Assembly (NCBI GenBank): GCA_964436005.1
Contig: CAYTBK010000007.1
Coordinates: 1 to 64,000, forward strand
Direction of reading: 5' to 3'
DNA length: 64,000 nucleotides
Source of the DNA: JAGNHB01 sp964436005
GTDB taxonomy: Bacteria > Acidobacteriota > JAAYUB01
The translations under genes were made by a program, and so were the position numbers. Under the pieces are notes generated by a model. The model did no database searches. It was not told where the DNA came from and saw only the letters and a program-made list of their open reading frames with translations. Positions within the stretch are counted from its first letter, which is position 1, and each line of letters starts with the position of its first letter. Of this stretch, positions 17,165 to 24,824 are shown one piece after another.

Positions 17165-17641
17165 ATGAAAAAAATCATCACCGTTGAAAAAACAGGGTCT
17201 CGCGAGATGGTGATCCGGATCGGCGGCGAGGACCGCTTTGCCGTCGCCCACCGGGTCGTTCACGAGAATGGGGTGCCCGTGTGGCAATACGCCCACCGGG
17301 GCGCCGATCTCCTTTCCGGCGACTGGGACCTGCTGGACTGCACCTCGCTCCGCCGGGTGGCCGGTTTCCACTACCTCCCTTCCGCCTACCGGCACGGAGA
17401 GGATTTGCTTCTCCGGGTGCAGGGCGACGAAAGCGAATACTTGTTCCGAAGGCAGGCCGCCGACGAGGACCGCTGGTTGCTGGCGCCCCGCGACGGTGAA
17501 ACCCTCCTGGAGAGCCTGCCGTCGGAACCCGGGGCACCTCACCGCTGGCAGTTGGCGCTGCGCCGGGACGCGGCCGGTGTTGTCCTCTGGCCCCTGGTCT
17601 GCCTGCTGGCCTTCGACCGGATGGCTTGCGGGCGTCTCTGA
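17165..17641 (+). CDS. Hypothetical small protein with C-terminal hydrophobic helix
   Basis: I do not recognise this 158-residue protein. The body (1-125) is a charged alpha/beta domain with Trp- and Tyr-rich strands (P-V-W-Q-Y-A-H-R-G-A). Residues about 138-150 (A-G-V-V-L-W-P-L-V-C-L-L-A-F) form a hydrophobic helix, as in a tail-anchored membrane protein. The ATG at 17165 was chosen because the M-K-K-I-I-T-V-E-K start looks natural and the upstream frame overlaps the promoter; there is no strong Shine-Dalgarno. It converges with the cheX-like gene. Confidence 0.55.
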   Translation: MKKIITVEKTGSREMVIRIGGEDRFAVAHRVVHENGVPVWQYAHRGADLLSGDWDLLDCTSLRRVAGFHYLPSAYRHGEDLLLRVQGDESEYLFRRQAADEDRWLLAPRDGETLLESLPSEPGAPHRWQLALRRDAAGVVLWPLVCLLAFDRMACGRL

Positions 17642-17739
17642 AGACGGGGCGAAACGCTTCCCGGACAATCTTGCCGTCCCTCCTGCCCGGCGCTCTCCGC
17701 GGCGCGGCGGAAAACGCCCGAGGCCTCCGGGGAACTCGT

Positions 17740-18195
17740 TCAGGGCTTGTAGAAAAGCGTTATGTCGAAAGGGTTTCCGGAAGCGAAGTAGCCGCGGTTC
17801 CTCAGTTCGGCGCCCCGGGGAGGGCAGATCTGGAAGCCGCGGCCGCCGACGACGCTGGGAAGGGAGAGGGTGGCCTCCTTCATGGGCGCGAAGGCGTTTT
17901 TCAGCCCGCCGCCCATGAGATTGGCGATTTCACCCAAAGCGTCGACCACGGTGCACTCCTCCGGCGGGTCGGAAGTGCCCAGCATGGCCTGGGTGAAGGC
18001 GACGGCGGAAAATTCCGGGCAGTGGATGTGCAGTCCGACGGAGACTTCCGACGAAAGCCCGATCATCGCCGTGTAGACTTTTTCCCCGTCGGCCGGGACA
18101 TACCAGTCCTTGCTGGGAGAAACATCCATCCCCAGCATCATGGTGAATGATTCGGCGATGACGGGATCCAGGCTGAGGTACAGCTGGTCGATCAT
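17740..18195 (-). CDS. CheX-like phosphatase (second copy)
   Basis: The 151-residue protein has the CheX/CheC-type phosphatase helix, D-A-L-G-E-I-A-N-L-M-G-G, with Glu and Asn spaced E-x2-N as in CheX, which removes phosphate from CheY~P. Its ATG overlaps the TGA of the upstream paralogue by four bases. The two copies share the A-M-I-G-L core and the N-A-M-L-G / Q-A-M-L-G segment but differ elsewhere, so they are diverged paralogues, perhaps forming a heterodimer. No chemotaxis receptor or CheA is in the window. Confidence 0.82.
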   Translation of the reverse strand: MIDQLYLSLDPVIAESFTMMLGMDVSPSKDWYVPADGEKVYTAMIGLSSEVSVGLHIHCPEFSAVAFTQAMLGTSDPPEECTVVDALGEIANLMGGGLKNAFAPMKEATLSLPSVVGGRGFQICPPRGAELRNRGYFASGNPFDITLFYKP

Positions 18196-18647
18196 TTTTT
18201 CAGGATCAACTGGGCCAGAATTTTCTGGCCGTCCGAATCGAACCACAAGTCGCGCTTCTCGTGCCCCTGGGGCGTGTGGGTCTTGTAGTCCTTTCCGTAG
18301 ATCACGCTGGGCAGGGAGAGCCGGTAATTCTCGAAGGCCTTGACCTTGTTCTTGAAGCTGCCGCCGATCATGTTGGCCACTTCGCCCATGGCGTCCACGA
18401 CGCTGGCCTTGTCGTCGCCCACGTCCATGCCCAGCATGGCATTGGTGGAGCGGAAGGCGAAGGACTCGTCGCAGTGGAAGTAGATGAGCCCCGATTCTTC
18501 CCCGCCCAACCCGATCATGGCGGTAAACTGCTTTTCGGGAGGCCAGATGGGGTCTCCCGCGTCCGCCAGGAACTGGACGTCGATGAAGATCATGGTCTGG
18601 AAGACTTCCTGGACAGCTTGAATCAGTTCGTTCGTATAATCCAACAT
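18192..18647 (-). CDS. CheX-like phosphatase (first copy)
   Basis: The 151-residue CheX-family protein has D-A-M-G-E-V-A-N-M-I-G-G, the intact E-x2-N phosphatase motif. AGGAG lies seven bases before the ATG and overlaps the stop region of the cheY gene 10 bases upstream. It probably dephosphorylates that response regulator. The C-terminus ends in a Lys-rich strand (L-I-L-K-K). Confidence 0.84.
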   Translation of the reverse strand: MLDYTNELIQAVQEVFQTMIFIDVQFLADAGDPIWPPEKQFTAMIGLGGEESGLIYFHCDESFAFRSTNAMLGMDVGDDKASVVDAMGEVANMIGGSFKNKVKAFENYRLSLPSVIYGKDYKTHTPQGHEKRDLWFDSDGQKILAQLILKK

Positions 18648-18657
18648 GTCGGTTCTC

Positions 18658-19035
18658 CTAGATGGCCAGGACGGACTTCACTCGTTCCTGGAGCTGGTCT
18701 GCGCTGAACGGCTTCTTGATGTAGCCCTTGGCACCGAACTGGATGGCCTCCATCACTTTCGATTCGCTGCCCTCGGTTGTGATCATGATGACGGGTATCC
18801 GGGCGCTCAGCCCCTTCTCGTTCATCGCCTTGATGAACTGGAGGCCGTCCATGTTCGGCATGTTGATGTCGCTCAGGACAAGGTCGATGGGGTTGGCCTC
18901 CAGCGCCGTCAGCGCTTCCTGCCCATCGCCCACTTCGACCACGCTGTCCATCGGGAGCCCGATCTGCTGCAGCGCGCGCAGCACGATCTTGCGCATGACC
19001 GCCGAATCATCCACGATCAACACCTTGAACCCCAT
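18658..19035 (-). CDS. CheY-like single-domain response regulator
   Basis: The 125-residue receiver has the acidic pair Asp9/Asp10 (V-D-D-S), phospho-acceptor Asp56 (S-D-I-N-M-P), the conserved Thr86-Thr87 and Lys108 (K-K-P-F). No output domain is present, so it acts by protein-protein contact like CheY. GGAGG precedes the ATG at 19035. It leads an operon with two CheX-like phosphatases, which suggests a motility or type IV pilus signalling branch with fast signal shut-off. Promoter at 19090-19119. Confidence 0.9.
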   Translation of the reverse strand: MGFKVLIVDDSAVMRKIVLRALQQIGLPMDSVVEVGDGQEALTALEANPIDLVLSDINMPNMDGLQFIKAMNEKGLSARIPVIMITTEGSESKVMEAIQFGAKGYIKKPFSADQLQERVKSVLAI

Positions 19036-19089
19036 TCTTCCACCTCCTGGAGCTTTGTCGCCGCCGTTGTCTGACATCGGAACAACCGC

Positions 19090-19119
19090 ATTCTAGCAGA
19101 AAGTTTTCCCTCCGTTCAA
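19090..19119 (-). promoter_or_regulatory. Promoter of the cheY-cheX-cheX operon
   Basis: TTGAAC (19114-19119) and TAGAAT (19090-19095) on the minus strand with an 18-base spacer, 55 bases upstream of the ATG at 19035. Confidence 0.6.
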
Positions 19120-19127
19120 GCCGATAT

Positions 19128-19155
19128 TTGGCGGGCCAACATTTTGGGGTATATT
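19128..19155 (+). promoter_or_regulatory. Promoter of plsC-cca
   Basis: TTGGCG (19128-19133), 16-base spacer, TATATT (19150-19155), about 55 bases before the plsC ATG. It is divergent from the cheY promoter. Confidence 0.45.
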
Positions 19156-19209
19156 GTTTTCTCCTTCCGGAACGCCGGGGGGCCACAAAATAGAAATCAT
19201 GGAGACGAT

Positions 19210-19938
19210 ATGACTTTGCGGGCAATCTGGGCTCTTCCCGCCATCGCGATCATGACCGTGGTCATGTCGCTGCTGGCGATGGTGTCGACCATTTTCTCCC
19301 CCAGCGGCCAGGCGCAGCATCGCTGCGCGCGCTTCTGGGGGCGTTTCATCCTGTGGGTTTGCGGCGTCCGGCTTTCGGCCAGGGGCTTGGAGCACATCCC
19401 CGCCCAGGGGCCTTTCATCCTCATGAGCAACCACCAGAGCAACATGGACATCCCCATCCTGTTGACCGCGCTGCCCGTGCAGTTCCGTTTCCTAGCCAAG
19501 GAGTCGCTGTTCCGCATCCCGTTCCTCGGCTGGTACCTTCGCCGTTGCCGGCACATCCCGATCCACCGGAAGGAACCCCGCAAGGCGGTCCGCAGCCTGC
19601 GGGAAGCCGCCGAGAAAATCCGCGGCGGCGTGCCGGTGCTCGTCTTTCCCGAGGGCACGCGCAGCTCGGACGGCGAGCTTCAGGAATTCAAGAAAGGCGG
19701 TTTCCTGCTGGCCACTTTCGCCGGCGTGCCGATCATCCCCCTGGCCATCGAGGGCAGCTGCCGGATCCTGCCTCGCGGTTCGGCCGCCTTGCGGGGGGGG
19801 CGTGTCAACCTGGTCGCGGAGGTGGCGGTGGAGACCGTCGGCGCGACCTCCAAGGACACGGACAAGATCGCGGAGGCGGTGCGGGAGGGCATCCGGCAAG
19901 CGCAGGCCGCCGCCCGGGAGGTCGAACGTGCCTCATGA
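19210..19938 (+). CDS. plsC: 1-acyl-sn-glycerol-3-phosphate acyltransferase
   Basis: The 242-residue membrane acyltransferase makes phosphatidic acid from lysophosphatidic acid. An N-terminal membrane helix (about 5-28) is followed by the catalytic H-x4-D box (N-H-Q-S-N-M-D) and F-P-E-G-T-R-S for glycerol-phosphate binding. GGAG sits five bases before the ATG. The 3' end overlaps the cca start by 11 bases, so the two are cotranslated. Confidence 0.92.
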   Translation: MTLRAIWALPAIAIMTVVMSLLAMVSTIFSPSGQAQHRCARFWGRFILWVCGVRLSARGLEHIPAQGPFILMSNHQSNMDIPILLTALPVQFRFLAKESLFRIPFLGWYLRRCRHIPIHRKEPRKAVRSLREAAEKIRGGVPVLVFPEGTRSSDGELQEFKKGGFLLATFAGVPIIPLAIEGSCRILPRGSAALRGGRVNLVAEVAVETVGATSKDTDKIAEAVREGIRQAQAAAREVERAS

Positions 19939-21277
19939 AACCCTGAAGTCCTCACGTTTTTTCCAGCCGGCCTGCCGCATCGTGGAGAAGCTCCGCCAGG
20001 CGGGCTTCGTCGCCTTCTTCGCCGGGGGCTGCATCCGCGACGCGTTGCTGGGCTGCCCTTGCGAGGACATCGACATCGCCACGGAAGCGGTGCCGACGAC
20101 GATCATGGGCCTGTTCCCCCACCATGCCGCCGTGGGGGCCTCCTTCGGCGTGGTCCTGGTGGTCGAGGAGGGCATCCCCTTCGAGGTGGCCACGTTTCGC
20201 AGCGACCACGGCTACGCCGACGGGCGGCGGCCCACCGGGGTGACCTTCTCTTCCCCCGAAGAAGACTCCCGCCGGCGCGACTTCACTGTCAACGGCCTGT
20301 TCTACGATCCGCTGGAACGCCGCCTGATCGACTTCGTGGGGGGGGTGAAGGATCTGCGGGCCCGTCTGCTGCGGACCATCGGCCGCCCCGAGGACCGCTT
20401 CGGGGAAGACCACCTCCGGATCATGCGGGCCGTCCGCTTCTCCGCCCGCTTCGGCCTGACCATGGACCCGGCCACCCGGGCCGCCATTTCCCCGCTGGCC
20501 GGCACCCTGGCCAGAATCGCGGCGGAACGGGTCCGCGACGAACTCGTCAAAACCCTGACGAAACAGGGCGCCCACGTGGCCCTGCAGCTTTTCCTGGATT
20601 GCGGCATCCTGGACGTCGTGCTCCCCGAGATCTCCGCCCTCGTCGGGGTTCGGCAACCGGAGGCGTTCCACCCCGAGGGAGACGTCTTCACCCACACCAA
20701 GCTGATGTTCGAGAAGGCCGATTATCCCCTGACACCCACCCTGGCCCTGGCCATCCTCCTGCACGACGTGGGCAAGCCGCCCACCTACCGGGAGGCGCCC
20801 GACCGCATCCGCTTCCACGGGCACCCCGAAGTGGGGGCCGACATGGCCGGCGACATCCTCGGCCGGCTGAAGTGCAGCCGGCACGAGGCCGAAGCCGTGG
20901 CGGCGCTGGTCCGCGAGCACCTGCGTTTCGCCAGCGTCCGGGACATGCGGCCCAGCACCCTCAAGCGATTCCTCCGCCTGCCCGATTTCGGCGAGCACCT
21001 CGAACTGCACCGGCTGGACTGTCTGTCCTCCCACCGGGACCTGAAAAACTGGGAATTCTGCCGTGACCAACTCGCCGCGCTGAACGAGGAACTGTTGCGC
21101 CCGGCCCCGCTGCTGCGGGGGGAAGACCTCATCGCCCTGGGCCTGTCACCGGGGCCGCTGTTCAAACGGATTTTAGAACAGCTGGAAGATTTGCAGCTGG
21201 AAGGAAAAGTGTCCACCCGGGAGGAGGCGCTGGCCTGGGTGCTCGCCACGCACGGCGGAAACAGAAGCGAAGCCTAG
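19928..21277 (+). CDS. cca: CCA-adding tRNA nucleotidyltransferase / poly(A) polymerase family with HD domain
   Basis: The 449-residue class II nucleotidyltransferase has G-G-C-I-R-D-A-L-L-G, the metal-binding E-D-I-D-I-A-T, and R-R-D-F-T-V-N-G-L-F-Y-D-P. A C-terminal HD domain carries L-L-H-D-V-G-K. It should add or repair the 3' CCA of tRNAs. The HD domain may give 2',3'-cyclic phosphodiesterase or phosphatase activity. The start is a GTG with GGAGG six bases upstream, inside the end of plsC. CCA- versus A-adding specificity cannot be told by eye. Confidence 0.9.
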   Translation: MPHETLKSSRFFQPACRIVEKLRQAGFVAFFAGGCIRDALLGCPCEDIDIATEAVPTTIMGLFPHHAAVGASFGVVLVVEEGIPFEVATFRSDHGYADGRRPTGVTFSSPEEDSRRRDFTVNGLFYDPLERRLIDFVGGVKDLRARLLRTIGRPEDRFGEDHLRIMRAVRFSARFGLTMDPATRAAISPLAGTLARIAAERVRDELVKTLTKQGAHVALQLFLDCGILDVVLPEISALVGVRQPEAFHPEGDVFTHTKLMFEKADYPLTPTLALAILLHDVGKPPTYREAPDRIRFHGHPEVGADMAGDILGRLKCSRHEAEAVAALVREHLRFASVRDMRPSTLKRFLRLPDFGEHLELHRLDCLSSHRDLKNWEFCRDQLAALNEELLRPAPLLRGEDLIALGLSPGPLFKRILEQLEDLQLEGKVSTREEALAWVLATHGGNRSEA

Positions 21278-21315
21278 CCGGAGATCGTCTGGCCGGGAGC
21301 GGACCGGTTGACCGG

Positions 21316-22272
21316 CTAACTGCGGGCGCGTCGGCCAGACCCCCTGATGCTTTCGTAGGGGTCGGGCGTGCCGGCGGGGCGGGTGTGCCAGCGCCGGTGG
21401 CCCCACATCCACCAGTCCGGCATGGCCCGGACGGCCCCCTCGATGGCGGCGGCGAAACGCTGGGTGTTCACCGCGTCGTCGGCTCGCCGGTCGGAGGTCT
21501 TCTGCAGGGGGATTTCCCCCTCCAGGCGGAAGATGAACTCCGCCTGCCCGGAAGGGTCGGGGGCGATGAAGGCGGGGATGACGGCCGCCCCGGTCACCCG
21601 GGCGATGCCCGCCGGCCCGACGGCCATGCAGGCGGGACGTCCGAAGAATTCCACGAACACGCCCTCCTTCTCCTGGACCTTCTGGTCGATGAGGATCCCG
21701 ACCTCCCCCTTTTCCGACAGCACCCGGGTGACCTTGCGCAGGGCGTCCTGCTTCAGGATCGGCACGCAGCCCGACAGGGTCCGGCGCCGGGTCATGAAGC
21801 GGTCGAAAAGGGCGAAATCCAGGGGTCGCATGATGAAGTGGACGGGGTGGGAGAAGACGCCGTGGCTGAAGGAAAGCAGTTCCCAGGGGCCGAGGTGGGC
21901 CGTCAGGAAGAGGATGGGCCGGCCGGCCTCCTTCGCCTGGCGGTAGTGCTCGAAACCCTCGTAGCGGACGATGCGGGAGAGGCGGTCCGGAATGACCAGC
22001 GCGGGCAGGCGGGCGATCCAGACGAGCAGTTCGCCGAGGTGGGCGAAGGAATCCCGGGCGATGCGGTCCTGCTGTTTTTCGGACAAGGCGGGGAAGGCGA
22101 TGCCCAGGTTGATCCTGGCGATGCGGCGGTGCCGCTTGAGCAATCGCCAGGCCAGCTTCCCTCCGCCATGGGTCAGGAAGCGGGCGGCCGGAAGCGGCAG
22201 GAGGCGCAGGAAGCCGAGCGCCAGTCGGCAGAATCCGTAGATCAGCCACTGTCCGAGGCCGGGCCGGCGCAT
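21316..22272 (-). CDS. Lipid A biosynthesis acyltransferase (LpxL/HtrB family)
   Basis: The 318-residue protein adds a secondary acyl chain to lipid A or a similar glycolipid at the inner membrane. The catalytic H-x4-E is seen as A-H-L-G-P-W-E-L, after an N-terminal hydrophobic anchor (about 8-30); D-Q-K-V-Q-E-K-E-G and W-M-W-G-H-R-R-W are typical of the family. The ATG at 22272 lies 3 bases downstream of the preceding TGA; a GTG at 22278 overlapping that stop is an alternative. It is last in the operon with gpsA and the sigma/anti-sigma pair. Confidence 0.88.
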   Translation of the reverse strand: MRRPGLGQWLIYGFCRLALGFLRLLPLPAARFLTHGGGKLAWRLLKRHRRIARINLGIAFPALSEKQQDRIARDSFAHLGELLVWIARLPALVIPDRLSRIVRYEGFEHYRQAKEAGRPILFLTAHLGPWELLSFSHGVFSHPVHFIMRPLDFALFDRFMTRRRTLSGCVPILKQDALRKVTRVLSEKGEVGILIDQKVQEKEGVFVEFFGRPACMAVGPAGIARVTGAAVIPAFIAPDPSGQAEFIFRLEGEIPLQKTSDRRADDAVNTQRFAAAIEGAVRAMPDWWMWGHRRWHTRPAGTPDPYESIRGSGRRARS

Positions 22273-22274
22273 GG

Positions 22275-23021
22275 TCACCGGCCCGCGCTGCGCATGGCTG
22301 CCAGGAGGGAGGCGGCCCGCCTGGCCAGCGGGGCGTTCTCCCCGCGGACGACCTTCTCCAGCAGGGCGGTGGCCCGGGCCGTGTCCTGCAGGCGCACGAG
22401 GACGTTGGCCAGGTACCAGCCGATTTCCGGTCGGCCGGCCGCTTCGGGGATCGCCGCAACGGTTTCCAGGTAGGCGCGGGCCGATTCGTAGCGACCGGTC
22501 AGGTAGGCCGCGACCCCGCAGTAAAAGCGCGTCCGCCAATCCTGGGGGTGCCTGTCGAGCCACTGGCCGCCGCGCTCGAGGAAGGCGGCATACTCGGCCC
22601 GCGCATAGACTTCCATCACGGCTTCGAGTTCGCCGTCGGCGGGGGGCGGGCCGCCGCGGTTGACCGACGACACCCAGGCGAAGGGGGCGTCTTCCAGTTC
22701 CGCCGCGATGGCCGGGGCCAGGGGCGAGGTCAGTCGGGACTTGAGAACGTACAGCCCGGCCAGTGCCGCCACCAGGATGGAGGCGGCGACGGCCAGCGCG
22801 ACGGTCAGGCGGCGTGTCCCGGAACGGCCCTTGTCCGCCGGGAAAAAGTCGGCCGGCAGGGCCTGCTCGATTTCCGGGCGGAGCGCCTTGGCCGCCAGGA
22901 TTTCCTGGAGGGTGCGCGAACACGCGCGGCAGTGGTCGAGATGGTCCAGCGTCTCCTCCATTTCGGCGCCGGACAGGTTGCCGTTGACGAATTCGAGCAA
23001 TCGGGCGCTGTCACATTCCAT
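22275..23021 (-). CDS. Membrane anti-sigma factor with zinc finger and TPR-like periplasmic domain
   Basis: The 248-residue protein begins with an anti-sigma zinc-finger domain: the H-x3-C-x2-C motif is H-L-D-H-C-R-A-C (27-34). One membrane helix follows (about 72-93). The exported part (95-248) has helical repeats resembling TPRs (R-T-R-F-Y-C-G-V-A-A-Y-L-T-G-R-Y-E-S-A). It should bind and hold the ECF sigma factor encoded just upstream and release it on an envelope signal. The unusual point is the repeat-type sensor domain. Confidence 0.85.
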   Translation of the reverse strand: MECDSARLLEFVNGNLSGAEMEETLDHLDHCRACSRTLQEILAAKALRPEIEQALPADFFPADKGRSGTRRLTVALAVAASILVAALAGLYVLKSRLTSPLAPAIAAELEDAPFAWVSSVNRGGPPPADGELEAVMEVYARAEYAAFLERGGQWLDRHPQDWRTRFYCGVAAYLTGRYESARAYLETVAAIPEAAGRPEIGWYLANVLVRLQDTARATALLEKVVRGENAPLARRAASLLAAMRSAGR

Positions 23022-23075
23022 GTTCGCCTGCCCCCTGCCTGGGAATAGCGCCAGGGACTCCTGGCCTTCGAACGC

Positions 23076-23639
23076 TTACCATTTTTTCCACTCCTCACGG
23101 AGGTCTTCGCTGAGGCTGCGCAGCGATTCCAGGGCGTTCCGCATTCTCGAATGGACCGTGCTGACGGGCATCCGCTTGCGCCGGCCGATTTCCTTGAGGG
23201 ACAGGGGCGGTTCCCGGAAGAAGGTCCATTGCAACAGCTGCCGCTGGAAGGGCGGCAGCTGCTCCATCCGCTTGACCAGACCGGCCACGGCCTTCTCCTT
23301 CGCCTCCTCTGCCTGGCGGACCATGAAGCAGCCTTCCGGGTCTTCCTCCCCCGGCCTGGACAGGCTCTCGATCCTCTCGTCGTCCTCCGTCTCGACTTTC
23401 CGCAGGGAAGTCCGCCGGCGGATGCGGTCGATGCAGGAATTGGTGAGCATCCGGCAGAAGAACCGCATCGCCTCTTCCTTGTCGCTGGGCACCGCCCGCG
23501 CGTCCAGAAACTTCCGGCAGGCCTCCTGGAAGCAATCCTCCGCCTGTTCCTCGTCGCCCACGTATTTGTGGGCGACGCGCAGGAACATCCGCCGTCGTTC
23601 CGCTACGATCTTCTCGAGTGCGGCATGGGGGGAAGGCAC
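23076..23639 (-). CDS. ECF-family RNA polymerase sigma factor
   Basis: The 187-residue protein has sigma region 2 (Y-V-G-D-E-E-Q-A-E-D-C-F-Q-E-A, about 27-41; R-F-F-C-R-M-L-T-N) and region 4 (L-S-L-K-E-I-G-R-R, then S-T-V-H-S-R-M-R-N-A). The acidic linker between them is typical of ECF sigmas. The start is probably the GTG at 23639, six bases after the gpsA TAG; no other good start fits. The anti-sigma gene follows 54 bases downstream. Its regulon may include lpxL in the same operon, but that is inference. Confidence 0.87.
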   Translation of the reverse strand: MPSPHAALEKIVAERRRMFLRVAHKYVGDEEQAEDCFQEACRKFLDARAVPSDKEEAMRFFCRMLTNSCIDRIRRRTSLRKVETEDDERIESLSRPGEEDPEGCFMVRQAEEAKEKAVAGLVKRMEQLPPFQRQLLQWTFFREPPLSLKEIGRRKRMPVSTVHSRMRNALESLRSLSEDLREEWKKW

Positions 23640-23645
23640 AGCTGC

Positions 23646-24665
23646 CTACCAGCAGTCTTCCGGTTTGGCGGGTCGCATCATGAGGGCGGCGACGGCCGAG
23701 TGGGCGTCCTTGTCGTGGAAGAGCGCCTCGTACACTTCCCGGGTGATGGGCAATTCCACGCCGACGCGGTTCCCCAGTTCCATGGCCGATTCTGTGGTCC
23801 GGACGCCTTCGGCCACCATGACCATCTCGCCCAGGATTTCGGGCAGCCGGCGCCCCTTCCCGATCTGCTCGCCGACGTAACGGTTGCGGGAGTGCCGGCT
23901 CATGCAGGTGGTGATCAGGTCGCCCATCCCGGCCAGTCCGGCGAAAGTCGAGGCCTTGGCCCCCAGGGCCAGTCCCAGGCGGGTGATTTCCGCCAGGCCC
24001 CGGGTCAGCAGGGCGCCCTTGCTGTTGTCGCCGAAGCCGAGCCCGTCGCACACGCCCGTGGCCAGGGCGATGACGTTCTTGAGCGAGCCGGCCAGTTCGA
24101 CGCCGACCAGATCGCTGCTCGTGTAGACCCGGAACAGGTCGCACATGAAGGTTTCCTGGACGAACAGGGCGGTCTGTTCCCTGTCCGAGGCCGTCACGAC
24201 CACGGTGGGCAGGCCCCGGCTGACTTCTTCGGCGTGCGACGGTCCGGAAAGAGTCGCCACGAGACCGGGGGGGAGGAAGGGAAGCTCTTCGCGGATCATC
24301 TCCGACATGCGCTTGAGCGTCTTGTTCTCGATGCCTTTGGAAACGTTGACGATGGGGCAGGGGGAAGGGCGGGCCCCGGCCAGCCGCCGCATCACCGAGC
24401 GGGCTGCCTGCGAGGGCGAGGACATGACGATCAGTTCCGCCCCCGGCAGAAGGGACTCCATGTCCGTGGAAACGGCGATTTCGCGCGGGATGCTCACGCC
24501 CGGGAGAAAACGGGTGTTTTCCCCCCTTTCCCTCATGTTGGTCACCTCGGTTTCCTCATAAGCCCAAAGGCCGACCTGATGGCCGTTCCTGTGGAGAAGT
24601 AGCGCCAGCGTGGTTCCCCATCCCCCGGCGCCAAGCACTGCCACTTGACGTTTGATCTTGGCCAT
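23646..24665 (-). CDS. gpsA: Glycerol-3-phosphate dehydrogenase [NAD(P)+]
   Basis: The 339-residue enzyme reduces dihydroxyacetone phosphate to sn-glycerol-3-phosphate for phospholipid synthesis. Visible motifs are the Rossmann G-A-G-G-W-G-T (12-18), V-S-K-G-I-E, L-S-G-P-S-H-A-E-E-V, the catalytic-Lys segment L-K-N-V-I-A-L-A-T-G and G-L-A-G-M-G-D-L. The length is normal. It heads the minus-strand operon with the sigma factor. Confidence 0.95.
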   Translation of the reverse strand: MAKIKRQVAVLGAGGWGTTLALLLHRNGHQVGLWAYEETEVTNMRERGENTRFLPGVSIPREIAVSTDMESLLPGAELIVMSSPSQAARSVMRRLAGARPSPCPIVNVSKGIENKTLKRMSEMIREELPFLPPGLVATLSGPSHAEEVSRGLPTVVVTASDREQTALFVQETFMCDLFRVYTSSDLVGVELAGSLKNVIALATGVCDGLGFGDNSKGALLTRGLAEITRLGLALGAKASTFAGLAGMGDLITTCMSRHSRNRYVGEQIGKGRRLPEILGEMVMVAEGVRTTESAMELGNRVGVELPITREVYEALFHDKDAHSAVAALMMRPAKPEDCW

Positions 24666-24695
24666 GGCTCACTCCCTGGTGAATTCAGACTGCCC

Positions 24696-24724
24696 ATTCT
24701 AGAGCATCCGGGCATTCCTTGCAA
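24696..24724 (-). promoter_or_regulatory. Promoter of the gpsA-sigma-anti-sigma-lpxL operon
   Basis: TTGCAA (24719-24724) and TAGAAT (24696-24701), 17-base spacer, about 30 bases upstream of the gpsA ATG. A divergent extended -10 (TGG-TACAAT, 24762-24770) faces the histidine kinase gene. Confidence 0.65.
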
Positions 24725-24761
24725 CGGGAATCTGTCTTTCCTTTTATCGGGGAAACAGTTC

Positions 24762-24770
24762 TGGTACAAT
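24762..24770 (+). promoter_or_regulatory. Extended -10 promoter of the hybrid histidine kinase gene
   Basis: TGG-TACAAT ends about 55 bases before the ATG at 24825. The -35 region (TTTATC, 16 bases upstream) is poor. Confidence 0.4.
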
Positions 24771-24824
24771 GGCCCTGTCTTCTGGCCATGCGCTGCAAGA
24801 GTCGCTGCGGAATGTGAGAACAGG

